DNA of 64,000 bases from Lutibaculum baratangense AMV1 (GTDB lineage: Bacteria > Pseudomonadota > Alphaproteobacteria > Rhizobiales > Tepidamorphaceae). The DNA is taken from NCBI RefSeq assembly GCF_000496075.1, contig NZ_AWXZ01000014.1, positions 37,533 through 101,532 on the forward strand. The letters are read 5' to 3'. The notes below the pieces were generated by a model. The model made no database searches, was not told where the DNA came from, and saw only the letters and a list, made by a program, of their open reading frames with translations. This document shows positions 29,325 through 37,985 of this stretch, piece after piece (within the stretch, counting starts at the first letter, position 1; each line of letters begins with the position of its first letter). The position numbers and the translations under genes are program-made.

Positions 29325-30575
29325 CTACGGCCGCCTCTCTCCCCCCAGCGGTCGCCTGCGGTCGTCGCGGTCGCGCATCATCGTCGGCAGCGAAAGGTGC
29401 GGCTTGATGCCTTCACGCATCACCGCGCGGCGCAGCGGGCCGAGGCCTCTGAGGGCAGCGAGGCCCATCGCGCGCGCCGCCTGCACGGGAACGAGGCCGG
29501 CGATCAGGGACCGGTTGAGGACTTCGACACCGCCGACGCGCACCCAGACATCCGCCCGCCTGTCCCGGTCGTAGTGCGACAGGACGGAGCTGGAACCCGG
29601 ATCTTCGCGGCCACAGCGGGCGATCGAATCGAGTAGCGAAGCCACGTCCCGGAGGCCGAGATTGAGGCCCTGTGCCCCAATCGGAGGCATGACATGGGCC
29701 GCCTCGCCCACCAGCGCGATGCGATTGCCGGCGAAGCTGCGGGCGACCGCCCCTCCGAGCGGGAACATGCCGCGTGGGCCGTCGACGCGCATGCGGCCGA
29801 GTATGCGGTGCGCGACCCTCTCGGCCTCACGCGCGAAGGCCTCGTCGTCCAGCGCATTGATGGCCTCGGCGCGGTCCTTCGTCTCGACCCAGACGAGGCT
29901 TGATCGGCGGCCGGGCAGGGGCACGAGCGTAAAGGGCCCCGGGGGACGGTGAAACTCGGTCGACGTGAAGCCGTGATCGCGCTCGTGCTCGAGGTTCGCC
30001 GCGATCGCTGCCTGGTCCAGTGGCCATTCACGCGTCGTGATGCGAGCAGCGGCGCGACAGCGGGAGCGCTGCCCGTCAGCGCCGATGACGAGGCGGCCCT
30101 TCACGCGCATGCCGTCGTCGGCGACGACGGCGATCCCGTCGTCGCGCAGCGATAGCGACGCGACGGACGTGTTGTGCCTGGTGATCCGCGGGTGGACCTC
30201 GAAGAGGTCGCGCAGACGGTGCGTCAGGGCGGCGTTCGGGATGTTCCACCCGAAGGCCTCCTCGCCGATCTCGCTTGCCTTGAACTCCACGGTCTCCGCG
30301 CGCAGCAGCCTGCCCGTATCATCGACGATTCGCATCGTGCAAAGAGGCGCGGCGGCGCTGGAGCAGTGCGGCCACACATCCAGACGTTCCAGGAACGAGA
30401 GCGTCGAGACCATCAGCGCCGAGGTCCGCCTGTCTTCGAAGGCCGGCTCAGGCGCCATGAAATGCACCCGCCAACCCGTCTGCGCGGCAGCCAATGCCGC
30501 GGTCAGACCGGCGGGTCCGCCGCCGACCACGATGATGTCGGTGTCGAACGGGGTATCGTGGATTTCATCGTCCAT
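29325..30575 (-). CDS. UbiH/UbiF-type FAD-dependent hydroxylase
   Basis: Flavoprotein monooxygenase of 416 residues, probably hydroxylating the aromatic ring of a ubiquinone precursor. The N-terminal dinucleotide fold reads DTDIIVVGGGPAGLTAALAAAQTGWRV; the middle DG-type motif is IGADGQRSRCR; the second FAD motif is VALVGEAAHVMPPIGAQGLNLGLRD. ATG at 30575 is preceded by GGAGGA. Which ring position it hydroxylates cannot be read from sequence; a role outside ubiquinone synthesis is possible. Its stop lies just beyond the broken AEC gene (convergent). Confidence 0.88.
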   Translation of the reverse strand: MDDEIHDTPFDTDIIVVGGGPAGLTAALAAAQTGWRVHFMAPEPAFEDRRTSALMVSTLSFLERLDVWPHCSSAAAPLCTMRIVDDTGRLLRAETVEFKASEIGEEAFGWNIPNAALTHRLRDLFEVHPRITRHNTSVASLSLRDDGIAVVADDGMRVKGRLVIGADGQRSRCRAAARITTREWPLDQAAIAANLEHERDHGFTSTEFHRPPGPFTLVPLPGRRSSLVWVETKDRAEAINALDDEAFAREAERVAHRILGRMRVDGPRGMFPLGGAVARSFAGNRIALVGEAAHVMPPIGAQGLNLGLRDVASLLDSIARCGREDPGSSSVLSHYDRDRRADVWVRVGGVEVLNRSLIAGLVPVQAARAMGLAALRGLGPLRRAVMREGIKPHLSLPTMMRDRDDRRRPLGGERRP

Positions 30576-30801
30576 GAGTCCTCCAGTCCGCCGAAGTCTA
30601 CCATCTGTGCGTGCGGAGCGCGCGGCTCGCGAAACGCTTGTCGAGGAAGCGACTTGATGATCAAAGGTGGCGCTTCGATGACGCTTGTCTAGCCGCGGAT
30701 GCGTACCGTCCGATCCGCGCGGACAGGGTCGTCGAGGCACGGCGGCGCAGCGTGATGCGACGGCCAGGCGATGAGGCGCGTGCGGCAGGAGCGGGCGAGC
30801 G

Positions 30802-31506
30802 ATGAGCGAAGTCAACATCAAGACGCAGCGGAGCGCGGGTCTCGCCGTTCATGCTTTGACGGCCTCCGGCGTCTTCTGGGCCCTGCTGGCGCTCCTTGCG
30901 GCCGGGCAGGGAGACTTCGCGAGCATGTTCGCCTGGCTCGGTGTCGCGCTCGTCGTCGATGGCATCGACGGGCCGTTGGCGCGGCGGTTCGACGTCGGCG
31001 TACATCTACCCAACTGGGACGGCGTGGTCCTCGATCTCGTCGTGGATTACCTCACTTACGTCTTCATTCCGGCCTACGCGGCCTTCGTCGCCGGGCTTTT
31101 CCCGTACGGATTCGGCCTTCTGGGCGCGGGCATCATGTGCCTCTCCTCCGCGTTCTTCTTCGGCTACCGCAACCAGAAGACCGCCGACAACTACTTCCTC
31201 GGCTTCCCAACCATCTGGAACGTCGTGGTTTTCTACGCCTTCGTGTTCCAGTGGTCGCCCTGGGTCACGCTCGCCCTGACGGTGATCTTCGCCGTCCTTA
31301 CCTTCACGAAGGTGACGTTCCTTCATCCCGTGCGGGTCGTCTTCCTGCGCCCGCTGACGCTCGCCGGCTGCGCGGCGTGGCTCGCGGCCGCCTGCGTCGC
31401 CGTCTGGCAGGACCTCGAGCCGGACGCCTGGGTGCTGTGGGTGCTCGGCGCCGTCGGCCTCTACATGCTCGGCATCAGTGCCCTGCGCACCGTGCGCGGC
31501 CGCTGA
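30802..31506 (+). CDS. pcs: phosphatidylcholine synthase
   Basis: Condenses CDP-diacylglycerol with choline to give phosphatidylcholine directly, a pathway typical of Rhizobiales and some other bacteria that meet eukaryotes. The 234-residue integral membrane protein has about seven hydrophobic segments and the modified CDP-alcohol phosphotransferase motif DGIDGPLARRFDVG with DGVVLDLVVDYLTY following. Start ATG at 30802. It is divergent from the UbiH-like gene, with about 225 bases between them, where I see no gene. Confidence 0.93.
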   Translation: MSEVNIKTQRSAGLAVHALTASGVFWALLALLAAGQGDFASMFAWLGVALVVDGIDGPLARRFDVGVHLPNWDGVVLDLVVDYLTYVFIPAYAAFVAGLFPYGFGLLGAGIMCLSSAFFFGYRNQKTADNYFLGFPTIWNVVVFYAFVFQWSPWVTLALTVIFAVLTFTKVTFLHPVRVVFLRPLTLAGCAAWLAAACVAVWQDLEPDAWVLWVLGAVGLYMLGISALRTVRGR

Positions 31507-31582
31507 CGGGCCACTTCCGCCGCGCCGACATCTGCCTGTAGGCTGTCGGCTAAGCGAAGGCGCCTGACAGGGAGGAAACGCC

Positions 31583-33961
31583 ATGAGCGAGATCCGGGCG
31601 GCGCGGCGAGCGGACGAGAGCGCGGCGACCTCCTTCGAGGTCGACGAGTTGAAGGCCATCGAGCGGAAGCTCCTGTGGCTCTCCTCGTGGACGATCCATC
31701 ACGCCAACCATCTCCGACCGAACGAGGACGGGCTGAAGGTCGGGGGGCACCAGGCCTCGTCCGCCTCCCTCGCCACCGTCATGACGGCGCTCTACTTCCG
31801 GATCCTGCGGCCCGAGGACCGGGTCGCGGTGAAGCCGCACGCGAGCCCCGTCTTCCACGCGATCCAATACCTCCTCGGCAACCAGACGGCCGAGAAGCTG
31901 AAGAGCTTCCGCGGCTACGGTGGCGCCCAGTCCTACCCCTCGCGGACGAAGGACGTCGACGACGTCGACTTCTCGACCGGATCCGTCGGCCTGGGCGTCG
32001 CGGTCACCGCCTTCGCGAGCCTCGTGCAGGACTACCTGAAGGCGCGCGACTGGATGAAGGGGCGGCCGGCGGGACGGATGGTTGCGCTCCTCGGCGACGC
32101 CGAGCTCGACGAGGGCAATATCTTCGAGTGTCTGCTCGAGGGCTGGAAGCACGACCTCAGGAACTGCTGGTGGATCATCGACTACAACCGCCAGAGCCTC
32201 GATTCGGTCGTTTCGGACGCCCTCTTCCAGAAGCACGCCGACGTCTTCCGGGCGCTCGGCTGGCACGTCGTGACCATCAAGTTCGGCAGGCGACTTCAGG
32301 AGGCCGGCCGGCAGCCGGGAGGAGAGGCCCTGCTGCGCTGGGTCGACGAGTGCCCGAACGCGCTCTATTCGGCGCTCGTCTTCCAGGGCGGCGCCTCCTG
32401 GCGCAACCAGCTAAAGGCCGACCTCGCCGGGGAGCGGGAGACGCTCGAACTCATCGAGGCCCATGACGACGAGGCGCTCGCCGAACTGATGTCGGACCTC
32501 GGCGGGCACTGCATGGAGAGCGTCGTCGAGGCGTTCGAGAGCGCTCCCAGCGACGGGCCGGTCTGCTTCATCGCCTACACCGTGAAGGGCCACGGGCTGC
32601 CGTTCAAGGGCCACAAAGACAACCATGCCGGCCTGATGACGAAGGAGCAGATGGAAACGCTGCGGCGTGCCCACGGCGTGGAGCAGGGGGCGGAATGGGA
32701 GCCTTTCGCCGGGCTGCCGGACGACCTGCCGGCGAGGATCGGGAAGATACCCTTCGCCGCGAAGGGCCGGCGGCGGCACGAAGCGCCGCAGGTCAGCGTT
32801 CCCCGCCTCCAGATGCCGCCGATCCGCGGTGCGATGTCGACACAGGAGGGTTTCGGCAAGATCCTCGATCTCGTCGCGCGCTCCGACAGCGAGCTCGCCG
32901 ACCGGATCGTCACGACGTCGCCCGACGTCACCGTCTCCACGAATTTAGGCCCCTGGGTGAACAGGCGGGCGATCTTCTCCCGCACCGAGCGCGGCGACGT
33001 CTTCCAAGAGCGCAAGCTGATGTCCGCCCAGCGGTGGGACATGGGCCCCTCGGGCCAGCATATCGAGCTCGGCATCGCCGAGAACAACCTGTTCCTGACG
33101 CTGGCCGCGGCCGGCATGTCGCATTCGCTGTTCGGCGAGCGGCTGCTGCCGATCGGCACGCTCTACGACCCCTTCATCGCCCGCGGCCTCGATGCCCTGA
33201 ACTACGCCTGTTACCAGGACGCCCGCTTCATCCTCGTCGGCACGCCCTCGGGCGTGACGCTGGCGCCCGAGGGCGGCGCCCACCAGTCGATCGGCACGCC
33301 GCTGATCGGCATGGCGCAGGACGGGCTCGCGGCATTCGAACCCGCCTACGTCGACGAACTCGGCGTCATCCTCGAGTGGGCCTTCGGCTACATCCAGCGC
33401 AGCGGTTCCGCCGCCAAGACCGACTGGCTGCATGAGAGGGAGGGGGGCTCGGTCTATCTCCGCCTGTCCACCCGCTCCGTCGACCAGCCGATCCGCGACT
33501 TCGACGAGGACACGCGGGAGGCGATCATCGCCGGCGGCTACTGGATGCGGAAGCCGGCGAGGGGGGCGAGGCTGGCGATCGCCTATGCCGGGGCGGTGGC
33601 CCCCGAGGCGGCCTCGGCGCTCGGGCAACTTCTCGAGCGCGAGCCGGGGGCGGGGCTCCTCGCCGTCACCTCGGCCGATCGCCTGAACGCCGGATGGACC
33701 GCGGCGCAGAAGGCCCGCCGGCGAGGAGCGCCCGCCACCGCGCATGTCGAGACGCTCCTGGAACCGCTCGCGCCCGACGCGCGCATCGTGACCGTGCTCG
33801 ACGGCCATCCCGCGACGCTCGCCTGGCTCGGCGGTGTGCGGGGACACCGGGTGCAGGCGCTCGGCGTCGAGCATTTCGGCCAGACGGGGACGATCCAGGA
33901 TCTCTACAGGCACTTCGACATCGACGACGAGGCGATCGGCACGGCCGCTCGCGCCCGCTGA
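31583..33961 (+). CDS. thiamine-diphosphate enzyme, transketolase / AceE-like
   Basis: A 792-residue thiamine-dependent enzyme organised like transketolases and homodimeric pyruvate dehydrogenase E1. The start is LLWLSSWTIHHANHLRPNEDGLKVGGHQASSAS, followed by VKPHASPVFHAIQYLL and SRTKDVDDVDFSTGSVGLG. The diphosphate-binding segment is LLGDAELDEGNIFE with WWIIDYNRQSLD. The pyrimidine-binding part includes QHIELGIAENN and GTPSGVTLAPEGGAHQSIGTP. I cannot tell which 2-oxoacid or ketose it uses. GGAGG precedes the ATG, and a quinone oxidoreductase gene follows 34 bases later, probably in the same operon. Confidence 0.85.
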   Translation: MSEIRAARRADESAATSFEVDELKAIERKLLWLSSWTIHHANHLRPNEDGLKVGGHQASSASLATVMTALYFRILRPEDRVAVKPHASPVFHAIQYLLGNQTAEKLKSFRGYGGAQSYPSRTKDVDDVDFSTGSVGLGVAVTAFASLVQDYLKARDWMKGRPAGRMVALLGDAELDEGNIFECLLEGWKHDLRNCWWIIDYNRQSLDSVVSDALFQKHADVFRALGWHVVTIKFGRRLQEAGRQPGGEALLRWVDECPNALYSALVFQGGASWRNQLKADLAGERETLELIEAHDDEALAELMSDLGGHCMESVVEAFESAPSDGPVCFIAYTVKGHGLPFKGHKDNHAGLMTKEQMETLRRAHGVEQGAEWEPFAGLPDDLPARIGKIPFAAKGRRRHEAPQVSVPRLQMPPIRGAMSTQEGFGKILDLVARSDSELADRIVTTSPDVTVSTNLGPWVNRRAIFSRTERGDVFQERKLMSAQRWDMGPSGQHIELGIAENNLFLTLAAAGMSHSLFGERLLPIGTLYDPFIARGLDALNYACYQDARFILVGTPSGVTLAPEGGAHQSIGTPLIGMAQDGLAAFEPAYVDELGVILEWAFGYIQRSGSAAKTDWLHEREGGSVYLRLSTRSVDQPIRDFDEDTREAIIAGGYWMRKPARGARLAIAYAGAVAPEAASALGQLLEREPGAGLLAVTSADRLNAGWTAAQKARRRGAPATAHVETLLEPLAPDARIVTVLDGHPATLAWLGGVRGHRVQALGVEHFGQTGTIQDLYRHFDIDDEAIGTAARAR

Positions 33962-33995
33962 GACGACAGCCCACAAGCGAGGAGAGACGCTGAAC

Positions 33996-34970
33996 ATGCC
34001 CTACGCAATCCGCGTGCACGAGACCGGCGGGCCCGAAGCCATGCGCTGGGAGGAGGTGGCGATGCCGACCGCCGGGCCCGGCGAGGCGGTCGTCCGGCAC
34101 ACCGCGGTCGGCCTGAACTTCATCGACGTCTACTTCCGGACCGGCCTCTACAAGGCGCCCGAGATGCCTTTCACACCGGGGGGCGAGGCGGCGGGCGTCG
34201 TCGAGGAGATCGGAGAGGGCGTGGAGGGCCTCAAGCCCGGCGACCGCGTCGCCTATGTCTCCCCGGTGGGGAGCTACGCGGAGTATCGCACGATCAAGGC
34301 GGACCGGCTGGTGAAGGTGCCGGACGGCATCTCCGACGAAACGGCGGCCGCGATGATGCTCAAGGGAATGACGGCGCAGTACCTCCTGCGCCGCACCTTC
34401 CGGGTCGAGGCCGGCCAGACGATCCTCTTCCACGCGGCGGCCGGCGGCGTGGGGCTCATCGCGTCGCAATGGGCGGCCAGTCTCGGCGCCACCGTCATCG
34501 GCACCGTCGGCTCGGCGGAGAAGGCCGAGCTCGCACGGGCGAACGGATGCCACCACACGATCAACTACCGCGAGGAGGACTTCGCCGCCCGCGTGAAGGA
34601 GATCACCGGAGGCGAGGGGGTCGACGTCGTCTACGATTCGGTGGGCAAGGACGCGTTTCCGGCCTCGCTCGACTGCCTGAAGCCGATGGGCATGTGGGTC
34701 CTGTTCGGCCAATCCTCGGGCCCCGTCCCCCCCGTCGACCTGGCGATCCTCGCCCAGAAGGGTGCGCTCTTCTGCACCCGTCCCACGCTCTTCGTCTACG
34801 TGGCGAAGCAGGAGGATCTGCAGGCGACCGCGGCGGATCTCTTCGACACGGTGGCGAGCGGCAAGGTGACGATCCCGATCAACCAGCGCCACCCCCTGAA
34901 GGACGTGGCGCAAGCGCATCGTGACCTCGAGGGCCGCAAGACCACCGGCACGACGATCCTCATCCCCTGA
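33996..34970 (+). CDS. NADPH:quinone oxidoreductase (zinc-free MDR family)
   Basis: Medium-chain reductase of 324 residues that likely reduces quinones or related enones with NADPH. It lacks the structural zinc Cys cluster, as expected of the quinone-reductase branch. Landmarks: VGLNFIDVYFRTGLY, GGEAAGVVEEIGEGV, MTAQYLL, HAAAGGVGLIASQWA (nucleotide loop) and ALFCTRPTLFVYV. The ATG at 33996 has GGAGAGA upstream. It follows the thiamine enzyme gene closely. Confidence 0.93.
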   Translation: MPYAIRVHETGGPEAMRWEEVAMPTAGPGEAVVRHTAVGLNFIDVYFRTGLYKAPEMPFTPGGEAAGVVEEIGEGVEGLKPGDRVAYVSPVGSYAEYRTIKADRLVKVPDGISDETAAAMMLKGMTAQYLLRRTFRVEAGQTILFHAAAGGVGLIASQWAASLGATVIGTVGSAEKAELARANGCHHTINYREEDFAARVKEITGGEGVDVVYDSVGKDAFPASLDCLKPMGMWVLFGQSSGPVPPVDLAILAQKGALFCTRPTLFVYVAKQEDLQATAADLFDTVASGKVTIPINQRHPLKDVAQAHRDLEGRKTTGTTILIP

Positions 34971-35003
34971 CTTTCGCCAAAGATCGCCTAGATCTTGCAG
35001 CGT

Positions 35004-35039
35004 CCCGGACGAGGCGCGACACTGCACGTCTCGTCCGGG
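35004..35039 (+). terminator. terminator-like hairpin after the quinone oxidoreductase gene
   Basis: Perfect 10-base inverted repeat CCCGGACGAG ... CTCGTCCGGG around a 16-base loop, between the reductase stop and the secreted-protein locus. No T tract follows, so it might instead be a leader structure of the next gene. Confidence 0.45.
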
Positions 35040-35063
35040 GGCCAAGGATCGAGGAACATCGAC

Positions 35064-37985
35064 ATGACCGACCGCCTCCGTGCTGCCCGACCGTCCAGCT
35101 TCCCGCCAGCGGCCAGTCGCTCCACATGGAGCTCCGCCCGCGTCGCCGCCGCGACGTTCGCCGTGCTGCTCGCAGGCCACGCTCCCGCGCTCGGCCAGGA
35201 AGCGACGGGCGCGGCCCCGGGCGACCAGCCGTCTCTCGATGTTGGCGCGGTCACGAAGTTCTCGGGCTTCCGGGACGGTGACGCACGCCGGCCGGATCCC
35301 GCGGGGCAGGTGATGGAGATCGTCGACCTCTACGACGAACTCCCCGCGGGCGCGGGAGACCTTCCGGGCCTGTCGGCCGCCGATGTGGGGCAGGTCTTCG
35401 CCGTCGAGGCGATGACCGGGACAGACCCCGCGATCTTCCTCGGGGCGACCTCCGTCTACGGCCTTTTCCGGAACGACGGAAACGACGGGTGGGCGGACGG
35501 CATGTGGGGACCCGACGGCGGGCCCAACACGATCTGGCGCTACGACCCGGGCGAAGGCGTGCGCAAGCTCGTCGACATATCCCTCGAGGACGGCGCGGCG
35601 AACGGCGGCGCCGGCATCGGCGACATTGCCTACGACGAGGCGCACGGGCGCCTGTTCGCGTCCGATCTCTGGAGCGGCATGATCCACGCCGTCGATCCCG
35701 AGGACGGCTCGATCATCGAGACCTACGACCACGGCGTGGACGGCCGGTCGTACTTCCTCGACGCGGCGAGCGGGGAATATCGCGGGCTCGACATCACGCC
35801 GCGCGACGAGCGGGCGGGGCCGCGCTTCGAGGACTGCCGAGGCGACACCGGACAGCCCGCGGCCTTCGCTGAAGAGCCCGCCTGCTGGGGTTTCGCGGAC
35901 TTCCGCCGCCGGGTCTGGGGTCTCGCACTGGCGCCCGCGCAGGATGATGGTTCGACGCGTCTCTACTATGCCGTCTGGGGCGGGGCCGCGCTCGGCGCCA
36001 GGGACTGGAACGAAGGGGGAGAAGATTCGCGCACCTCCCTCTGGTCGATTCGGCTGGATCCTCAGGGTGGCTTCGATCTCACCGATGTCCGCCGCGAGCT
36101 CGTCCTCCCGCTGCCCGACGGTGACGAAGAAGCGCCCGGCGGCAGTCCCGTGGTCGATATCGCCTTCTCCGGCGAAAAGATGCTCCTCGCCGAACGCGGG
36201 CGAGCGGCCCCCGACCCCGAGGCCACGCCCCCACAACTGACCGACCCCCGCTCGGCGCGCGTCCTCGTGGCGGAACCGGGGCAGAACGGCGTGTGGGAAA
36301 TCCAAGGGAGGCTTCCCGCGGGGGCGCCCGAGCGCGAGGCCGGCGAGCCGCCCTTCATCCACGCCAATGCGGCGGGCGGCGTCGGCGTCGCCGCGGGCGA
36401 CGACGAACTCGTCTGGCTGACGGCCGACCCACTCTGCGCGCCGCGCGCGCTCTGCGAGGGGCTCGACACGGGTGACGATGTGGTCGCCGGGCTTCAGGGC
36501 ACGCCATCCGACATGATCGCGCCGCTCGTGGTCTCGTCGGAGGCCGACGCGCAGGCCGAAGACGACGCGCTGGCGGCCTCCGACCTGATCCTGCTCGGCC
36601 GGGACCTCCCGGTCGGCGCGATAGGCTCCCTCGCCGTCTTCGCCGCGACGGAGCGGCTGGCGGGAACGGGCGCGCCGACGCGTCCCGTCGCCACCGCCGA
36701 GGCCGACCGGGGCACGCGCGACGAGCCGCGGCGCGTGGGGCCGGTCGGGCCCACGCCCGGCGCGCGCCCGGCGCCTGCCGAAGAGCGGGAGGCGCCTCCC
36801 GCCGAAATCGCCGAGCCAGAGCCGGAGGTCGAGGCCGAGCCGCAGGTGGCATCCCCCGAGCCGCTGGCTTCGGTCGACCTCGCGCTGGCCTCGACGGCGA
36901 CCGGAACCTGCAAGCCGGGCGAGGAATGCGCCGTCGAGATCACGGTGGAGAATGGCGGGCCGGACCGGTTCGAGGGGCCGCTCGTTCTGACCCAGGCGCT
37001 CGGCGGAGGCGGGGTGAGCTTCATCGGCGGCGGCGAGGCCGGCTGGCGGTGCCGCGCCGGAGGCGGCGCGGTGCTCTGCCGCAACCCGGAGCTCGCCCTC
37101 GCCGCCGGCGGGGCGGAGACCATCCGGCTGTCGCTGCGTCTGCCGGCGGGCTTCTCGTCGCCGACCTACGAGGCCTGCACCTCCATCACCTGGCTCGCGC
37201 TCCAGGGGCGGGAACGCATCCGCACCGTGCAGGCCGAGCTCGAACAGCAGGGCTTCGATCCCGGTGGCGTCGACGGGGCCATGGGACCCAACACCGAGCG
37301 TGCGATCACGAGCGCGCGCGGCGAATTCGGGCTGCCGGCGGAGGGTGGCATCGACGACAGGTTTGTGACCGCGCTGTTCGGGCCCGGTGCCGCGAGGGCA
37401 GGTGACGAGGCTTCGGGCAACGACCGGGCCTGTGCGACGGTGCAAGTCGAGCTGCCGCCCCGACCGGCCCACGAGGAGCGTCTCTCCTCGTTCCATCGGC
37501 AGTTCGAATCGCGGCTGCACGACACCGCGACGAGCCGCCCCGCGGACGTTCACGACGTCCGCCGCTCCGGCGCCGAGAGCCAGCCACCGCGCGAGCTCTT
37601 CGGCCACGACGGGCGCACCTCGCGCGGCGCGGGCGACCGACCGGCAGATCCGCTCGCCCGGTTCCACCAGCGCTACGAGTCGCGGCTCCACGACGACCGG
37701 ACATCGGATCTCCTGCCGCTGCACGATCGCCCGGTCTCGTATTTCCACGAGACATACTCGTCGGAGATGCACGACCCGGGCACGAGCCGGATGCGGGAGA
37801 TGCACAGGATCGACGAATCGCGCTTCCAGGAGAGATCGCCGATCCTGCGCCACGACCGGCGGACCTCGGTCGAGTTCTACGATCAGGACGGGGCCCCGCG
37901 GTCCTTCGAGCCGGACCGCGATCCCGGGCCCGGCGGCCTCTTCCACGACGGGCGGTTCTCGCGCTTCGCGCCGCCGGGCCGTTGA
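35064..37985 (+). CDS. large secreted multidomain protein of unknown function
   Basis: Not recognised as a whole; 973 residues from the ATG at 35064. Order: signal peptide (cleavage near APALGQ, residue 45); a Gly/Asp-rich region to about 540 with propeller-like segments (GIGDIAYDEAHGRLFASDLWSG) and IWRYDPGEGVRKLVD; a Pro/Glu-rich linker around 570-605; a DUF11-like beta domain (AVEITVENGGPDRFEGPLVLT); a peptidoglycan-binding-like domain at about 718-775 (ERIRTVQAELEQQGFDPGGVDG, split motif); and a polar tail from about 800 with repeated FHxxYxSxLHD units. Predicted periplasmic or surface, possibly wall-bound. Its stop overlaps the TTG start of the next gene. A frame extending to 34995 lacks a signal peptide at its start. 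Confidence 0.8.
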   Translation: MTDRLRAARPSSFPPAASRSTWSSARVAAATFAVLLAGHAPALGQEATGAAPGDQPSLDVGAVTKFSGFRDGDARRPDPAGQVMEIVDLYDELPAGAGDLPGLSAADVGQVFAVEAMTGTDPAIFLGATSVYGLFRNDGNDGWADGMWGPDGGPNTIWRYDPGEGVRKLVDISLEDGAANGGAGIGDIAYDEAHGRLFASDLWSGMIHAVDPEDGSIIETYDHGVDGRSYFLDAASGEYRGLDITPRDERAGPRFEDCRGDTGQPAAFAEEPACWGFADFRRRVWGLALAPAQDDGSTRLYYAVWGGAALGARDWNEGGEDSRTSLWSIRLDPQGGFDLTDVRRELVLPLPDGDEEAPGGSPVVDIAFSGEKMLLAERGRAAPDPEATPPQLTDPRSARVLVAEPGQNGVWEIQGRLPAGAPEREAGEPPFIHANAAGGVGVAAGDDELVWLTADPLCAPRALCEGLDTGDDVVAGLQGTPSDMIAPLVVSSEADAQAEDDALAASDLILLGRDLPVGAIGSLAVFAATERLAGTGAPTRPVATAEADRGTRDEPRRVGPVGPTPGARPAPAEEREAPPAEIAEPEPEVEAEPQVASPEPLASVDLALASTATGTCKPGEECAVEITVENGGPDRFEGPLVLTQALGGGGVSFIGGGEAGWRCRAGGGAVLCRNPELALAAGGAETIRLSLRLPAGFSSPTYEACTSITWLALQGRERIRTVQAELEQQGFDPGGVDGAMGPNTERAITSARGEFGLPAEGGIDDRFVTALFGPGAARAGDEASGNDRACATVQVELPPRPAHEERLSSFHRQFESRLHDTATSRPADVHDVRRSGAESQPPRELFGHDGRTSRGAGDRPADPLARFHQRYESRLHDDRTSDLLPLHDRPVSYFHETYSSEMHDPGTSRMREMHRIDESRFQERSPILRHDRRTSVEFYDQDGAPRSFEPDRDPGPGGLFHDGRFSRFAPPGR
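37485..37787 (+). repeat. protein-level FHxx[FY]xSx[LM]HDxxTS repeat units
   Basis: Within the tail of the secreted protein, three units share the pattern FHxx[FY]xSx[LM]HDxxTS, with the Phe at residues 810, 867 and 894: FHRQFESRLHDTATS, FHQRYESRLHDDRTS and FHETYSSEMHDPGTS. Looser HD/RTS echoes occur between and after them (FGHDGRTS, LRHDRRTS, FHDGRFS). The repeats are protein-level; DNA identity is partial. Confidence 0.75.

Noticed and set aside
33666..37946. Minus-strand open frame of 1426 codons across the end of the thiamine enzyme gene, the quinone oxidoreductase and the secreted-protein gene
   Set aside because: It spans three well-supported plus-strand genes, its translation is Arg/His/Gly-rich without domains, and such antisense frames are expected in DNA this rich in GC.
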